A stretch of DNA of 64,000 nucleotides from Alkalihalophilus pseudofirmus. Lineage in GTDB: Bacteria > Bacillota > Bacilli > Bacillales > Bacillaceae_D. Below, piece after piece: positions 1 through 8,825 of this stretch. Position 1 is the first letter of the stretch. Each line of letters opens with the position of its first letter. The stretch covers positions 2,088,001 through 2,152,000 of the forward strand of contig NZ_CP117835.1 in assembly GCF_029094545.1 (NCBI RefSeq). The letters run 5' to 3'. Position numbers and translations under genes: made by a program. The notes under the pieces were generated by a model. The model worked only from the letters and a program-made list of their open reading frames with translations. It had not been told where the DNA came from and searched no databases.

Positions 1-195
1 TGCATGCGCATCTGGTCCTATTAGCAGTGGCTTGTTAGTAAATAGGTAAGGTAGTCGTTTGTCGATCACAAATTGATCCCAAGGAATGAGGTGGCCAACT
101 ATTTCTGCGACAGTCCATTTTCCACTACTTATTGCGGTACGCCATTCTTGGTCAGTTAAATGTTCTAATGATTGGACAAACTCTATTGAATGCAT
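1..195 (-). CDS. DinB-like superfamily protein (N-terminal part only, cut by window edge)
   Basis: The first 65 codons of a reverse-strand gene lie in the window, and the frame runs off the left edge. Residues 25-40 carry the pattern GKWTVAEIVGHLIPWD. This is typical of DinB/YfiT-like four-helix proteins, in which the conserved His (here H35) is one of the metal ligands. The family includes thiol-dependent transferases and uncharacterised stress-linked proteins, so the substrate cannot be named. The start is the ATG at 193-195. The family call rests on a short stretch. Confidence 0.55.
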   Translation of the reverse strand, partial: MHSIEFVQSLEHLTDQEWRTAISSGKWTVAEIVGHLIPWDQFVIDKRLPYLFTNKPLLIGPDAHA

Positions 196-279
196 AATGA
201 GCTAAAACATAAGCTTTATCATCATGCAAAGCTAGTTCACCTCACTTCCGTTTCTCAAATCGTGTCAATATCAAGTATT

Positions 280-1317
280 TCATGAATCTAAATGATTACT
301 AATCAACTCTTTCTCTAATACTTTAACAATATCATAAGCTCCATCAGACTTGTTGGAACAAACAACAATGGAAATTGAAGCTTCTGGATAATAAGAAGAG
401 TGAAAACATACACCAGGGTCATAGCCCATTACATGATACTTCTCAACAGATGTTTGGTTCTTCTTAATCCATACACCATAACCGTAGTAATGAACCTCTT
501 CTTCAACATTGACATGAGGGTTAAGCAGGAGCTTGGTGTGTTTCTCATTTAGTATGGAGTAATTCATAAGCGCATTCCAAAGTTTCGTCATATCGTTAAC
601 TGTGATAAATGCTCCTCCATCTGAACCACCCTTGACAGGTAATGAATAGATATTTGTCTTCCACTTTCCACTAGGTAAATCAATATATCCTATAGCTGTA
701 TTTTGGGGCAGCGCATCAAATTCAAAGTATCCAGAATCTTTCATATTATTTTTATTAAAAATAAATGTTTGGATGTAATCCGTAAAGGTAAAACCACTTG
801 CTTCTTCAATAATTAATCCGAGTATGATATATCCTGCATTGTTATAATGAAACCTTTCTCCGACTTTTAATTTCATCTTTTTATTTTGAAAAAGAGGCAG
901 GAACCCACTTAACCTCCTTAATTGATACATCGGAAATTCAGACCAAAGCTCTTCAAAATCGTCCATTAGTTCCTCGTCAAAATAATCTGAGATGCCAGAA
1001 GTATGGGTTAAAAGATCATGAACTGTTATGTTTTTATCAAAGTGCGGAAAGTCTACTTTAAGGCAATCAGATAATTTTGTATCGAATGATAGCTTTCCGT
1101 TCTCTACTAGCTGGCAAATAGCTATTGCTGTTAGGAGCTTACTTCCTGATGCAATTCCAAACCTTGTAGATGTGTCATTCTTAAGCTTTTCAGAGCGGTT
1201 AGCATGTCCAAAAGACGTTTCTACCAACACATTTTCATTTTCTGTAACCAAAATCGAACCTGAAAAGTAATTTGCTTTTTGAATATCGGATATAATTTTC
1301 GTTATGTTAGCCTTCAT
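280..1317 (-). CDS. Serine hydrolase, beta-lactamase / penicillin-binding-protein-like fold
   Basis: 345 aa. The class C beta-lactamase-type motifs are visible: SxxK as S57-G-S-K60, the second motif Y158-N-N160, and a C-terminal HVMGYDPGV stretch in the place of the usual third-motif loop. There is no clear signal peptide, so it may be cytoplasmic. Members of this family are DD-peptidases, esterases or peptide hydrolases, and the sequence does not say which. GGGAGA precedes the ATG. It is followed on the same strand by a partial DinB-like gene and sits 12 bp downstream of a small membrane-protein gene. Confidence 0.82.
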   Translation of the reverse strand: MKANITKIISDIQKANYFSGSILVTENENVLVETSFGHANRSEKLKNDTSTRFGIASGSKLLTAIAICQLVENGKLSFDTKLSDCLKVDFPHFDKNITVHDLLTHTSGISDYFDEELMDDFEELWSEFPMYQLRRLSGFLPLFQNKKMKLKVGERFHYNNAGYIILGLIIEEASGFTFTDYIQTFIFNKNNMKDSGYFEFDALPQNTAIGYIDLPSGKWKTNIYSLPVKGGSDGGAFITVNDMTKLWNALMNYSILNEKHTKLLLNPHVNVEEEVHYYGYGVWIKKNQTSVEKYHVMGYDPGVCFHSSYYPEASISIVVCSNKSDGAYDIVKVLEKELISNHLDS

Positions 1318-1329
1318 ATTAAGTCTCCC

Positions 1330-1761
1330 TTACTGACTGGAATGAATTATTTCAGAAATCGTACGGTGCAATTCTAGATGAGCATTAAAATGAAAGGCTG
1401 CTAATACGATGAGCAGCAGGATAAAACCTGCTGTAATCCACTTTGAATAAGTTTGCGGTTTAATCACTTTTGGATAGATCAAGTTAAAGGTTGCTACGAG
1501 TAATGCGAAGATGGCTACGTTCAACTCCCATAGTTGATTCGCTTCTGTAATTGGCAAAACAATGCGTAATGCTTCACTTGTTTCCACTTCGAACTGGTAC
1601 ACTTCTTTTGTTAGATATCCCTCTTCAATCGTTATCACACTCAAATCATCACTTAAGGAGTACGCATACCCAACAGGATTAAGCTTGTTTGTTATAATAA
1701 GAACGATGGCAAGGACGATTATTGCCATGTAAATGATCAATAAAAGTTTTCTATTATTCAT
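1330..1761 (-). CDS. Small membrane protein, unknown function
   Basis: 143 aa. There is an N-terminal hydrophobic helix (about residues 5-23), an extracytoplasmic-looking stretch of about 50 residues, and two further hydrophobic segments (about 80-97 and 108-125). I recognise no family. The start overlaps the end of the upstream acetyltransferase gene by 8 bp, so the two are probably translationally coupled and cotranscribed. Confidence 0.6.
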   Translation of the reverse strand: MNNRKLLLIIYMAIIVLAIVLIITNKLNPVGYAYSLSDDLSVITIEEGYLTKEVYQFEVETSEALRIVLPITEANQLWELNVAIFALLVATFNLIYPKVIKPQTYSKWITAGFILLLIVLAAFHFNAHLELHRTISEIIHSSQ

Positions 1762-2311
1762 TTAATAAAACCCACTCACTTCTCAACATCCCCATCTTGA
1801 TCGCGTCATAATATTCACCTTCTACGGTTCTAGCCTGCCTGATCCGTGCTTCTTCTTTCATTCCGATCTTTTCAGCTGCTCTCATCATCCGTATATTTCC
1901 AGACCAAGTAGACATTCCTAAGCGATGCAAGTCTGTAGTGGTAAATAGATAATCAATCCAGAGACGATAGGCTTCTGTACCGTAGCCTCCATTCCAGTAT
2001 TCCTTGTCATAGATGACGATTCCCGTTTCCAGCCAATTTGTATGTTTATCTACCCAATAACAGCTGACAATGCCAATCAGCTTTTCATTAACATGAATGG
2101 TTAGTGCACTTGGAGTGTTTGGAATGATTTCATTAGTCTCTTGCCAATGCTGCTTAAATTCCATTTTTGAAATTACAGGCTCAGGTATGTAGGGTCCATT
2201 CCACTTTTTAGCGGCTTGTTCTTCTTCTACGTACTTCCAATAATACAGTCCATCTAGATCTTTTTCGGTTGCTTCTTTAAGAGTGACTAACTTGCCTGAA
2301 ATGTTGATCAT
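1754..2311 (-). CDS. GNAT family N-acetyltransferase (RimJ/RimL type)
   Basis: 185 aa. The acetyl-CoA pyrophosphate-binding motif A reads YWNGGYGTEAYRLWIDYLF in the centre. It is followed by the RimL-like NIRMMRAAEKIGMKEEARIR segment, where the N and the EKIGM part are typical of the subfamily. The acceptor is unknown and could be a protein N-terminus, an antibiotic or a small amine. A nearly identical piece of the 5' end of this gene recurs at 8955-8992, inside a decayed chimeric remnant. The gene leads a short operon with the membrane protein downstream. Confidence 0.85.
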   Translation of the reverse strand: MINISGKLVTLKEATEKDLDGLYYWKYVEEEQAAKKWNGPYIPEPVISKMEFKQHWQETNEIIPNTPSALTIHVNEKLIGIVSCYWVDKHTNWLETGIVIYDKEYWNGGYGTEAYRLWIDYLFTTTDLHRLGMSTWSGNIRMMRAAEKIGMKEEARIRQARTVEGEYYDAIKMGMLRSEWVLLNE

Positions 2312-2424
2312 GATAATCCTCCAGCCATTCTCTATTAGTCTCCTATTTTATCGTAATAACCCACTTTTATCAAAGGTTAGAATAATATGGTATAATTATG
2401 CCAAGATAGGTGGTGTTGATTGAT

Positions 2425-3231
2425 ATGATGAAGTATATATGGGGGCTTGTCTCCGTCGTAGGAACAGTATTGATTTCTTCTCTACTGCTTTTATTAGGAT
2501 CTCCTGTACACTCTTTTGCAGTGTGGGTATTCCCTCTAGGTGCCTTCATACTCGGCTTACTGTCTTCACTTGGCTATTTCATTTATTTAAGAAAGAAAAG
2601 AAAGTGGCAGGTAGGTGATTTAGTATTTGTTAGTTTCACTTCACTTCTTACTTTTATCTCGATCTTTTTTATCCATTTTCAAGCGACATTTATTTCTGAT
2701 CATGGGTTTATTAATTATTTCGGCGATGGAACGCATATTAGTGATCCGAGTGTGGTATTAATGGCCGGGCAGCAGGTAGATTTCTTCTCATTTATGAATA
2801 ATCTTTATACAGATCGAAACTTTCAACACCTAATACCTGTAGATCAAGTATTAATTGTACCTGCCCTATGGGTGGAGGTTGCTGGATATGTAGCAGGAGC
2901 TTTAGCTATTCCGTTTTTGTTGTCAGCAAATGTTTATAAATGCAAAAGCTGTACGCCAGGCTATTATTCTACTACTAAATTATTCGATGTTCTTCCTGAA
3001 GAATATGAAAAAGAGAGGGCAATTTTGCACCACTTATATCAATCAAACAGCTCTGAATTATCTAGTTACCTGATTGAAAAACAAATGACAACTGACCTAA
3101 GACATTCAACTAATAAGGTGACAATATATAACATTGCTTGTCACACCTGCAGCACTAGACACTTAGCAGCAAGACATTATACAACTGAAAAAGATGCACC
3201 ACCTTTGAAAGTTGAGTCAGAACAAATTTAG
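2425..3231 (+). CDS. Membrane protein with two C-terminal CxxC motifs, unknown function
   Basis: 268 aa from the ATG at 2425. The AGGTGG at 2408-2413 would also permit GTG or TTG starts at 2410-2416. There are three hydrophobic segments in the first ~100 residues and a fourth around 155-175. A soluble tail follows with CKSC and CHTC pairs, spaced like a zinc ribbon or a redox pair. No family is recognised. The gene stands alone, divergent from the acetyltransferase operon. Confidence 0.6.
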   Translation: MMKYIWGLVSVVGTVLISSLLLLLGSPVHSFAVWVFPLGAFILGLLSSLGYFIYLRKKRKWQVGDLVFVSFTSLLTFISIFFIHFQATFISDHGFINYFGDGTHISDPSVVLMAGQQVDFFSFMNNLYTDRNFQHLIPVDQVLIVPALWVEVAGYVAGALAIPFLLSANVYKCKSCTPGYYSTTKLFDVLPEEYEKERAILHHLYQSNSSELSSYLIEKQMTTDLRHSTNKVTIYNIACHTCSTRHLAARHYTTEKDAPPLKVESEQI

Positions 3232-3365
3232 TATAGAGCAATAGCTGTTAATGAAGGGCCTTATCTACGTGACAAGAAACCATGTATATAATATCCAAGG
3301 GTGCTTCCCTCTTCATTCTATGAATTACTCAACTATAAAATGGGTTAGATCAACGGTGATACGTT

Positions 3366-3426
3366 TGCGTTGTTTATTTAAAATTTTGCGCGTTAGTTTG
3401 TGCGTCTTTTAAACCACTGTTGCGCT
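3366..3426. repeat. Short array of the 21-bp TGCGYY-type degenerate repeat
   Basis: TGCGNN cores start at 3366, 3387, 3401 and 3421. The spacings are 21, 14 and 20, i.e. multiples of about 7. It lies between the 3' ends of two convergent genes and resembles the longer arrays at 10.4 kb and 51.8 kb. Confidence 0.4.
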
Positions 3427-3458
3427 ATAACTGTGGCACTATATAGGTTAAATCTGAA

Positions 3459-3485
3459 AGACGATCACCTTAGCAGTGATCGTCT
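3459..3485. repeat. Perfect inverted repeat (10-bp stem)
   Basis: AGACGATCAC at 3459-3468 pairs exactly with 3476-3485 around a 7-nt loop. No T-run follows on the plus strand, so terminator function for the gene ending at 3231 is possible but weak. The rest of 3232-3561 holds the short repeat array and no gene I can support. Confidence 0.5.
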
Positions 3486-3561
3486 GGTGATAGATAATTC
3501 ATTTGACAGTATCGTAGTACAAATATGACATTTTAAATGAGATAGCTCTTATTAAGCAAAA

Positions 3562-3590
3562 GAAAAACGTTCCTGCTTACAACAGAAACG
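3562..3590 (-). terminator. Rho-independent terminator of the permease gene
   Basis: On the minus strand, CGTTTCTG, a 7-nt loop and CAGGAACG (3590-3568, one G-U pair) are followed by a T5 run. It lies 30 bp past the permease stop. Confidence 0.65.
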
Positions 3591-3621
3591 CATGATTTTT
3601 TTAATATCAATTATAGAAGCT

Positions 3622-4983
3622 TTATGAAACTTGCTTATCCTCTTTTGATGCAGTACCTTCCATAGCACCACCATTTTTGCCGATTAAGAGCAAGTATAGA
3701 ACGATACCGGCTCCTATTCCCCATGCTGGACTTACAAAGGCAGTGATCATCCCAATCGCTAATGCATATCCACGGGAGATATTATCATTTACCATCGACA
3801 TCGCAACATAAGCACAGGCAAACCCTGTTAATAATAACGTAAGAGATAGAGCAACTGGTAATAACGGGACGATGAGCCCGATAATTGGCAATAAAAACCC
3901 TAATGGTAATGATAGTAAATACCAGCTGATGGTACCAGAGTAGATAGAATCTAATGCTTTTCGACCAGACTTGTAACGCTCCATAATAAATACTTGAATT
4001 CCCGTCCACATCGGGCCATGCAAGGGAATGAGCACCCCGCCTGTAAACATTTGACCAACGTTACGAATGGCTAGTGCCCAGTGCGTACGAGTGTGATTGA
4101 CATCAACCTTTTCATCTTGTCTCGATTTAGATGCTTCCTTTAATAGCGAATCGGCTACAAGAAGGTCACCAAAGACTAAAACATAAATCATAAGGGAAAT
4201 GGGAACTGCAGATAGGATTAATGACCATGATGGCATGCCGACTCCCCATGGAGAAACTGTAGCCAGCAATTCACCAAATTGCGGGATGAAGAATCCCCAC
4301 TCAATCGAAAATGTTAATTCCCCTGCAAATGTTCCAACAATCCCGGCTACGATAAAACTTACTAGCATCGCATTGGATGCCATCAATACTTTTGCCTTCG
4401 TATTTGGTAAACGCCCGAATGGTATTGAAAACATGAGTACTAATACAACAATCCATGAGGTGATCAGTGTAAAGGGTAATGTTTGTACTCGATTAATCTC
4501 CGACATAAATGCAGCTATGGCAGCACCAAGGATTATCCCGGCTTTTAAGGGCCCGGGGACTAGTTGATTAAACTTTTGTCCAAGGCCTGTTATCGCGAAG
4601 AAAATAAATAAGAAGGAGACTACTAAAGTGATTGCTATCATCGCTTGCACGGCTTCAGACCCCGGTGATACACCACCTAAAAAGACTAATATTAAAGGGA
4701 GCGCTGGGGTGATCCAACCAGCAGCATAGGCATCTCCAAATAGTACTGTTTGCGACCATACCCAGAACAATTGAATCGTTAAAATCGACCATGCTACTTC
4801 GAAAGGAACTTCAAAAAATTGCATCATGAGCGGTGCTAGAGCTCCCCCTGTAGCAAGCGATAAAAATGCCCCTTGAATTGCTTCAGGCCACGAAATAGCC
4901 ACATGTACCCCAGGTAGCCGCATCGTAAAAGGTCCCCACTTAACACCTGGCTGAATTCCGCCGTATGTACGTTTTTTTCCCAT
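3622..4983 (-). CDS. NCS2/SLC23-like multi-pass permease
   Basis: 453 aa with 11-14 hydrophobic segments spread along its length. The overall look is that of the nucleobase/ascorbate (NCS2, SLC23-like) or SulP-like superfamily, but I see no clean signature that fixes the substrate. It starts with basic residues (MGKKRTYGG) and has a strong AGGGAGG site. Its promoter region holds a near-perfect cre box (5043-5056) and a palindrome also found between the neighbouring fatty-acid genes. That suggests a carboxylate or acyl substrate rather than a purine, which is inference from shared regulation. The gene is monocistronic between two terminators. Confidence 0.7.
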   Translation of the reverse strand: MGKKRTYGGIQPGVKWGPFTMRLPGVHVAISWPEAIQGAFLSLATGGALAPLMMQFFEVPFEVAWSILTIQLFWVWSQTVLFGDAYAAGWITPALPLILVFLGGVSPGSEAVQAMIAITLVVSFLFIFFAITGLGQKFNQLVPGPLKAGIILGAAIAAFMSEINRVQTLPFTLITSWIVVLVLMFSIPFGRLPNTKAKVLMASNAMLVSFIVAGIVGTFAGELTFSIEWGFFIPQFGELLATVSPWGVGMPSWSLILSAVPISLMIYVLVFGDLLVADSLLKEASKSRQDEKVDVNHTRTHWALAIRNVGQMFTGGVLIPLHGPMWTGIQVFIMERYKSGRKALDSIYSGTISWYLLSLPLGFLLPIIGLIVPLLPVALSLTLLLTGFACAYVAMSMVNDNISRGYALAIGMITAFVSPAWGIGAGIVLYLLLIGKNGGAMEGTASKEDKQVS

Positions 4984-5042
4984 CTTTCAACCTCCCTATT
5001 TCATCATTATTTTTGTTTAGGTGCAAATAACCCCCCCATATA

Positions 5043-5056
5043 AGTAAACGCTTTCA
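5043..5056 (-). promoter_or_regulatory. cre-like site (CcpA catabolite repression)
   Basis: Read on the minus strand, TGAAAGCGTTTACT matches the cre consensus TGWAANCGNTNWCA at 13 of 14 positions. It lies about 60 bp upstream of the permease start. Confidence 0.55.
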
Positions 5057-5074
5057 TTTTTCCTTGAAATTAAA

Positions 5075-5094
5075 AACTAACCGGTCAGTATGTT
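5075..5094. promoter_or_regulatory. TetR-type operator palindrome, copy 1
   Basis: The minus strand reads AACATACTGACCGGTTAGTT, a pseudo-palindrome centred on CCGG, upstream of the permease. It aligns with the core of the inverted repeat at 7423-7446. TetR-family regulators of acyl-CoA metabolism often use such sites. No regulator gene for it is in the window. Confidence 0.5.
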
Positions 5095-5184
5095 AATTTT
5101 ATATTCACTCTAAATCTATTTGTTTACGATGTCAATAAAAAAGATTGAATTTTCTAATTTTTGTTCCCTTAATTCTAAAATGAT

Positions 5185-5220
5185 AAATCCATTAAGGATC
5201 TAGCTTTTCTTAATGGATTT
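5185..5220 (-). terminator. Terminator hairpin after the acyl-CoA ligase gene
   Basis: A perfect 12-bp stem (AAATCCATTAAG and its complement) around a 12-nt loop begins 17 bp beyond the ligase stop. It separates the ligase from the permease. Confidence 0.6.
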
Positions 5221-5237
5221 ACGAACGATACAGACCT

Positions 5238-6875
5238 TTATGAACGAGCCTTGTTTATTTCCTCATCACGGAGCTTTTTTCTTAATAATTTCCCGACAGC
5301 TGATTTTGGAAGTTCATCGCGAAATTCTATAAAGCTTGGAACTTTGTAAGGAGCAAGTAATTTTCTTGCAAAGGCAATTACGTCCTCTTCAGTCGCCTTT
5401 TCACCTGCTTTTAAATTAATAAAAGCTTTTACAGTTTCTCCTCTGTATTCATCTGGAACACCGACGACAATCACCTCTTGAATGGCAGGATGTTGATAAA
5501 GGATTTCCTCAATTTCTCGAGGATAGACATTGAACCCACTTGCAATAATCATATCCTTTTTGCGATCGACGATATAAAAGTACCCTTCCTCATCCATTCG
5601 CGCCAAGTCCCCTGTATAGAGCCATCCTTCTTTTAATGCGGCATTAGTCTCCTCTTCTCGCTGCCAATAGCCTTTCATCACCTGTGGCCCTCTAACGAGT
5701 AACTCACCTACTTCACCTACAGGTACGTCAATCGGACCACGATCAGTCTCTTTAATTATTTTTGATTCTAACCCAGGAAGTGGTATACCGACGCTTCCCA
5801 CTTTTCTATCTCGCGTTGGAGGATTAAAGTGAGTGGTTGGTGAGGCTTCAGACAGACCATAGCCCTCGCATAAATTACAGTTCGTTCTTTTTTCAAAAGT
5901 CTGTAGCTGCTCAATAGGCATAGCTGAGCCTCCGCTATTAAAATAGGATACTTGATCGAATCCGTATTCTTCTAATTTCGGATGACTATTTAATGCTACA
6001 TACATGGTCGGAACGCCCGAAAACTGGAAAGGCTTCTGTCGTTTAACCGTTTCAACGACTTCTTGGAGCTCGAAACGAGGTAAGATAATTTGATTACATC
6101 CACATTTGAATCCCAAAAAGACGTTACACGTTAAGCCGTAAATATGAAACATAGGTAAAACACTCATGATTTTCGGATTGTCTGGGTACTCAATAGGTTT
6201 AAACATAAACTCATAGATTTGTTCTATATTCGTCATCAAATTACGATGTGTTAGCATAACCCCTTTTGACACACCTGTTGTCCCACCTGTATATTGAAGC
6301 ATTGCAATATCTTCCACTGGATCAATCTCTACATGAGGTGGTTGCTCTGTTCCTAAGGATAAGAAGTCATTAAAAAAGAAATCATTCTCCTCTATTTCCG
6401 TTATTTCTGACCCCAAGCTTACAACGATGATATGTTTCAGATTTGTTTTTTCCTGAATTTTTTTGACGCGTGGATACAGCTGATCTAAAACAATCATGTA
6501 TTCTGCCCCGGAGTCTTTGAGCACATGTTCAATCTCTCTTTCGATATACATCGGATTGACTTGAACTCCGATGCCACCAAGTTTTGACACACTAAACAAC
6601 GTAAAGAGATAGTGAGGAGTATTCGGAAGCATAACAGCGAAGCGATCTCCTTTTGAAAATCCTAAACTATGAAGAGATGACGTATATTGCTTGGTGATTC
6701 CATCAACCTGCTCATAGGTAAAGGTTCGGTCATAGAAAGTTAAAGCGGTTTTGTTCTTGTATTTTTCAATCGATTGGGTAAATAAATCATTTAACGAGAG
6801 ATCGTTTACTTCAATTGTTTCTTCTACACTTTCATGATAAAGCGATAACCATGGCTTATCGTTGTAAATGGACAT
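5238..6875 (-). CDS. Long-chain fatty acid--CoA ligase (AMP-dependent acyl-CoA synthetase)
   Basis: 545 aa. It activates a fatty acid to acyl-CoA via an acyl-adenylate. Visible motifs are the AMP-binding loop TGGTTGVSKG (about residues 196-205), the YGLSE motif, the WLYTGDLARMD motif, the hinge region DRKKDMI, and the C-terminal catalytic lysine in PKSAVGKLLRKK. An in-frame extension to 6935 exists. AAGGAGG seven bases before the ATG at 6873-6875 and the normal family N-terminus favour the shorter form. It is last in a thiolase - thioesterase - ligase series with gaps of 117 and 74 bp. Confidence 0.9.
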   Translation of the reverse strand: MSIYNDKPWLSLYHESVEETIEVNDLSLNDLFTQSIEKYKNKTALTFYDRTFTYEQVDGITKQYTSSLHSLGFSKGDRFAVMLPNTPHYLFTLFSVSKLGGIGVQVNPMYIEREIEHVLKDSGAEYMIVLDQLYPRVKKIQEKTNLKHIIVVSLGSEITEIEENDFFFNDFLSLGTEQPPHVEIDPVEDIAMLQYTGGTTGVSKGVMLTHRNLMTNIEQIYEFMFKPIEYPDNPKIMSVLPMFHIYGLTCNVFLGFKCGCNQIILPRFELQEVVETVKRQKPFQFSGVPTMYVALNSHPKLEEYGFDQVSYFNSGGSAMPIEQLQTFEKRTNCNLCEGYGLSEASPTTHFNPPTRDRKVGSVGIPLPGLESKIIKETDRGPIDVPVGEVGELLVRGPQVMKGYWQREEETNAALKEGWLYTGDLARMDEEGYFYIVDRKKDMIIASGFNVYPREIEEILYQHPAIQEVIVVGVPDEYRGETVKAFINLKAGEKATEEDVIAFARKLLAPYKVPSFIEFRDELPKSAVGKLLRKKLRDEEINKARS

Positions 6876-6949
6876 AGTGATCCTCCTTGTATTAAGTCGT
6901 TTCAAGATTACTGATCGTAAGCTTTCGTCCATCACGTGAAAGTTGCCTT

Positions 6950-7363
6950 CTAGTTGGATGATATCTTTTCTTGGTAATACTTGTTTAAACGTTCTTTCAT
7001 AAAATCTGGCAGGGATTGAGTTGTTTGCGAATGAAAATCAAAATGGACCACAGCTGCCCGGCCTCTCGCTACAACTTCTTTAGCGGGATTAAACACTTCA
7101 TGGACAATATGGAAGCTAGATGTACCGATTTTTTCAACCGATGTCTCTATCGAAAGAATTTCGTCAAAATAAACTTGTTTAATAAAGTCACATGAAGTTG
7201 ATGCTAAAATGATATTCCAATTTTCGATTGTCATATCTGGATTGAGGGCTTTAAAAAATTCTACACGTGCTTCCTCCAAATAGATAAAGTAGCTGACATT
7301 GTTAAGATGACCTAAGGCATCCGTTTCACAGAAGCGCACTTTTACATTGGTTTCGAATTTCAT
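6950..7363 (-). CDS. Acyl-CoA thioesterase, hot-dog (4HBT) family
   Basis: 137 aa. The 4HBT signature is clear: TDALGHLNNVSYFIYLEEAR, with D15 the expected catalytic acid and H19/N21 conserved. Such enzymes hydrolyse acyl-CoA to free acid and CoA. Beside an acyl-CoA ligase and a thiolase this would balance the CoA pool, or release a product. A strong AAGGAGG site precedes the ATG. The long palindrome at 7415-7454 lies 52 bp upstream and probably controls this gene and the ligase. Confidence 0.88.
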   Translation of the reverse strand: MKFETNVKVRFCETDALGHLNNVSYFIYLEEARVEFFKALNPDMTIENWNIILASTSCDFIKQVYFDEILSIETSVEKIGTSSFHIVHEVFNPAKEVVARGRAAVVHFDFHSQTTQSLPDFMKERLNKYYQEKISSN

Positions 7364-7414
7364 TTCTGCCTCCTTAGTATAATGGCGTTCTGAACACTCA
7401 CATTTATATCCTTT

Positions 7415-7454
7415 GCAACTAAAACATACCTACTAGTTAGTATGTTTTAGTTGC
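7415..7454. promoter_or_regulatory. 15-bp perfect inverted repeat with TetR-type core, copy 2
   Basis: GCAACTAAAACATAC (7415-7429) is repeated inverted at 7440-7454 around CTACTAGTTA. The inner part aligns with the site at 5075-5094 (shared frame AACATAC-N2-AC-N2-GTTAGT). It could be an operator, an intercistronic hairpin or both. It lies between the thiolase stop and the thioesterase start. Confidence 0.6.
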
Positions 7455-7480
7455 GTACGTTCATTTCTCTTTCCTTTTTG

Positions 7481-8653
7481 TTATTCTCTTTCAATCAAGG
7501 TAGCAATCCCTTGCCCTCCACCTATGCAAGCGGTAATTAAGGCTGTTGATTGATTTCTCCTTTGTAATTCATAGATTGCCTTCGTTAAAAGAATCGCTCC
7601 TGTTGCCCCTAATGGATGTCCATGTGCAATCGCCCCACCATTAACATTTAATTTTTCAGGGTCAAATTCTAATTCGCGATCACATGCGATAACCTGTGCT
7701 GCAAACGCTTCATTTAATTCGATTAAATCGATCCTATTCAATTGAATTCCTGCTCTGTTTAACAGCTTTCTGGTCGCTGGTACTGGCCCGATCCCCATAA
7801 TCGTAGGGTCGACACCACTCACCGCATAATCTAGTATGACCGCTAAAGGTTCTAACCCGCAAGCTTTTGCTTTTTCTCTAGACATGATCACAACAGCACT
7901 TGCAGCATCATTTAATCCAGAACTACTCCCTGCGGTTACAGTCCCATCCTTAAGAAATGCTGGGGATAGCTTTGTTAAAGCTTCGAGACTGGTTGAAGGT
8001 CGTGGATGTTCATCGGTATCAAATGTAATACTTTCCCCTCGTTTAACAGGGATCTCTACCGGAACAATTTGATCTTTAAAATAAGCTTCTTGCATAGCTC
8101 TAGCCATTCTTTGTTGACTTCGCACAGAGAATTCATCTTGTTCTTCTCTGGAAATACTGTATTTCTTTGCAAGATTTTCGGCTGTAATCCCCATAGGCGG
8201 GTCGCCAATTTCTTTAGGTGATAGTTGAGAAGTACGGAATTTAGGAGGAACTGGTGAATAGGTTTTCGTTGGACGATCCATTAAGTAAGGTGCCCGACTC
8301 ATGCTCTCGACCCCGCCGGCAACGAACACATCCCCATCACCTGCTTTAATCGCTTGTGCTGCAAGGTTAATAGAATTAATACCAGATCCACATTGACGGT
8401 CAATCGTTAGACCAGGGATTTCTAAGGACAAACCTGTTTGCAGAGCTGTTAAGCGAGCGATATTACCGCCACCACTTAACACATTCCCCATAATCACGTC
8501 ATCCACCATTTCGGCTGAAATCGAAACCCGCTCAAGCGCTTCTTTAATCACAACCGCTCCGTACTGATGGGCATCTAAACCTGCTAGTGCACCACCTTGT
8601 TTACCTATTGCTGTTCGAACTGCTGAAACAATCACTGCATCTCTATTCGACAT
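7481..8653 (-). CDS. Acetyl-CoA acyltransferase (thiolase)
   Basis: 390 aa. It catalyses thiolytic cleavage of 3-ketoacyl-CoA or the reverse condensation. The nucleophile Cys88 lies in DRQCGSG; the C-terminal HGHPLGATGA and CIGGGQGIA motifs supply the other catalytic residues. A frame extension upstream to 8716 lacks an RBS, whereas GAAGGAGG precedes the ATG at 8651-8653. It is 38% or so alike by eye to the second thiolase at 61.3 kb, so the strain has at least two. It is first gene of the local acyl-CoA set. Confidence 0.92.
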   Translation of the reverse strand: MSNRDAVIVSAVRTAIGKQGGALAGLDAHQYGAVVIKEALERVSISAEMVDDVIMGNVLSGGGNIARLTALQTGLSLEIPGLTIDRQCGSGINSINLAAQAIKAGDGDVFVAGGVESMSRAPYLMDRPTKTYSPVPPKFRTSQLSPKEIGDPPMGITAENLAKKYSISREEQDEFSVRSQQRMARAMQEAYFKDQIVPVEIPVKRGESITFDTDEHPRPSTSLEALTKLSPAFLKDGTVTAGSSSGLNDAASAVVIMSREKAKACGLEPLAVILDYAVSGVDPTIMGIGPVPATRKLLNRAGIQLNRIDLIELNEAFAAQVIACDRELEFDPEKLNVNGGAIAHGHPLGATGAILLTKAIYELQRRNQSTALITACIGGGQGIATLIERE

Positions 8654-8786
8654 CCTTTTCCTCCTTCTATCAATTTTTGAGGTCTTCATCTTTACCTTTC
8701 TAGATAATTGAAACAATTCCTTTAAATTTATATGCTTGTTCTATTTAAATAAAATCATTTCACTCAAAAAAATTTCTTATTCCAAC

Positions 8787-8825
8787 AATAACAACCTACC
8801 TCAGTTGGTGAGGTAGGTTGTTATT
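8787..8825. terminator. Long bidirectional terminator hairpin
   Basis: A 17-bp perfect stem (8787-8803 with 8809-8825) surrounds a 5-nt loop. On the minus strand it is followed by a T-rich stretch (T7 at 8766-8772). It would end transcription from the SDR-padR operon. Confidence 0.7.

Noticed and set aside
6876-6935. Longer N-terminus for the acyl-CoA ligase
   Set aside because: No RBS before the upstream ATG, while AAGGAGG precedes the internal ATG that matches the family start.
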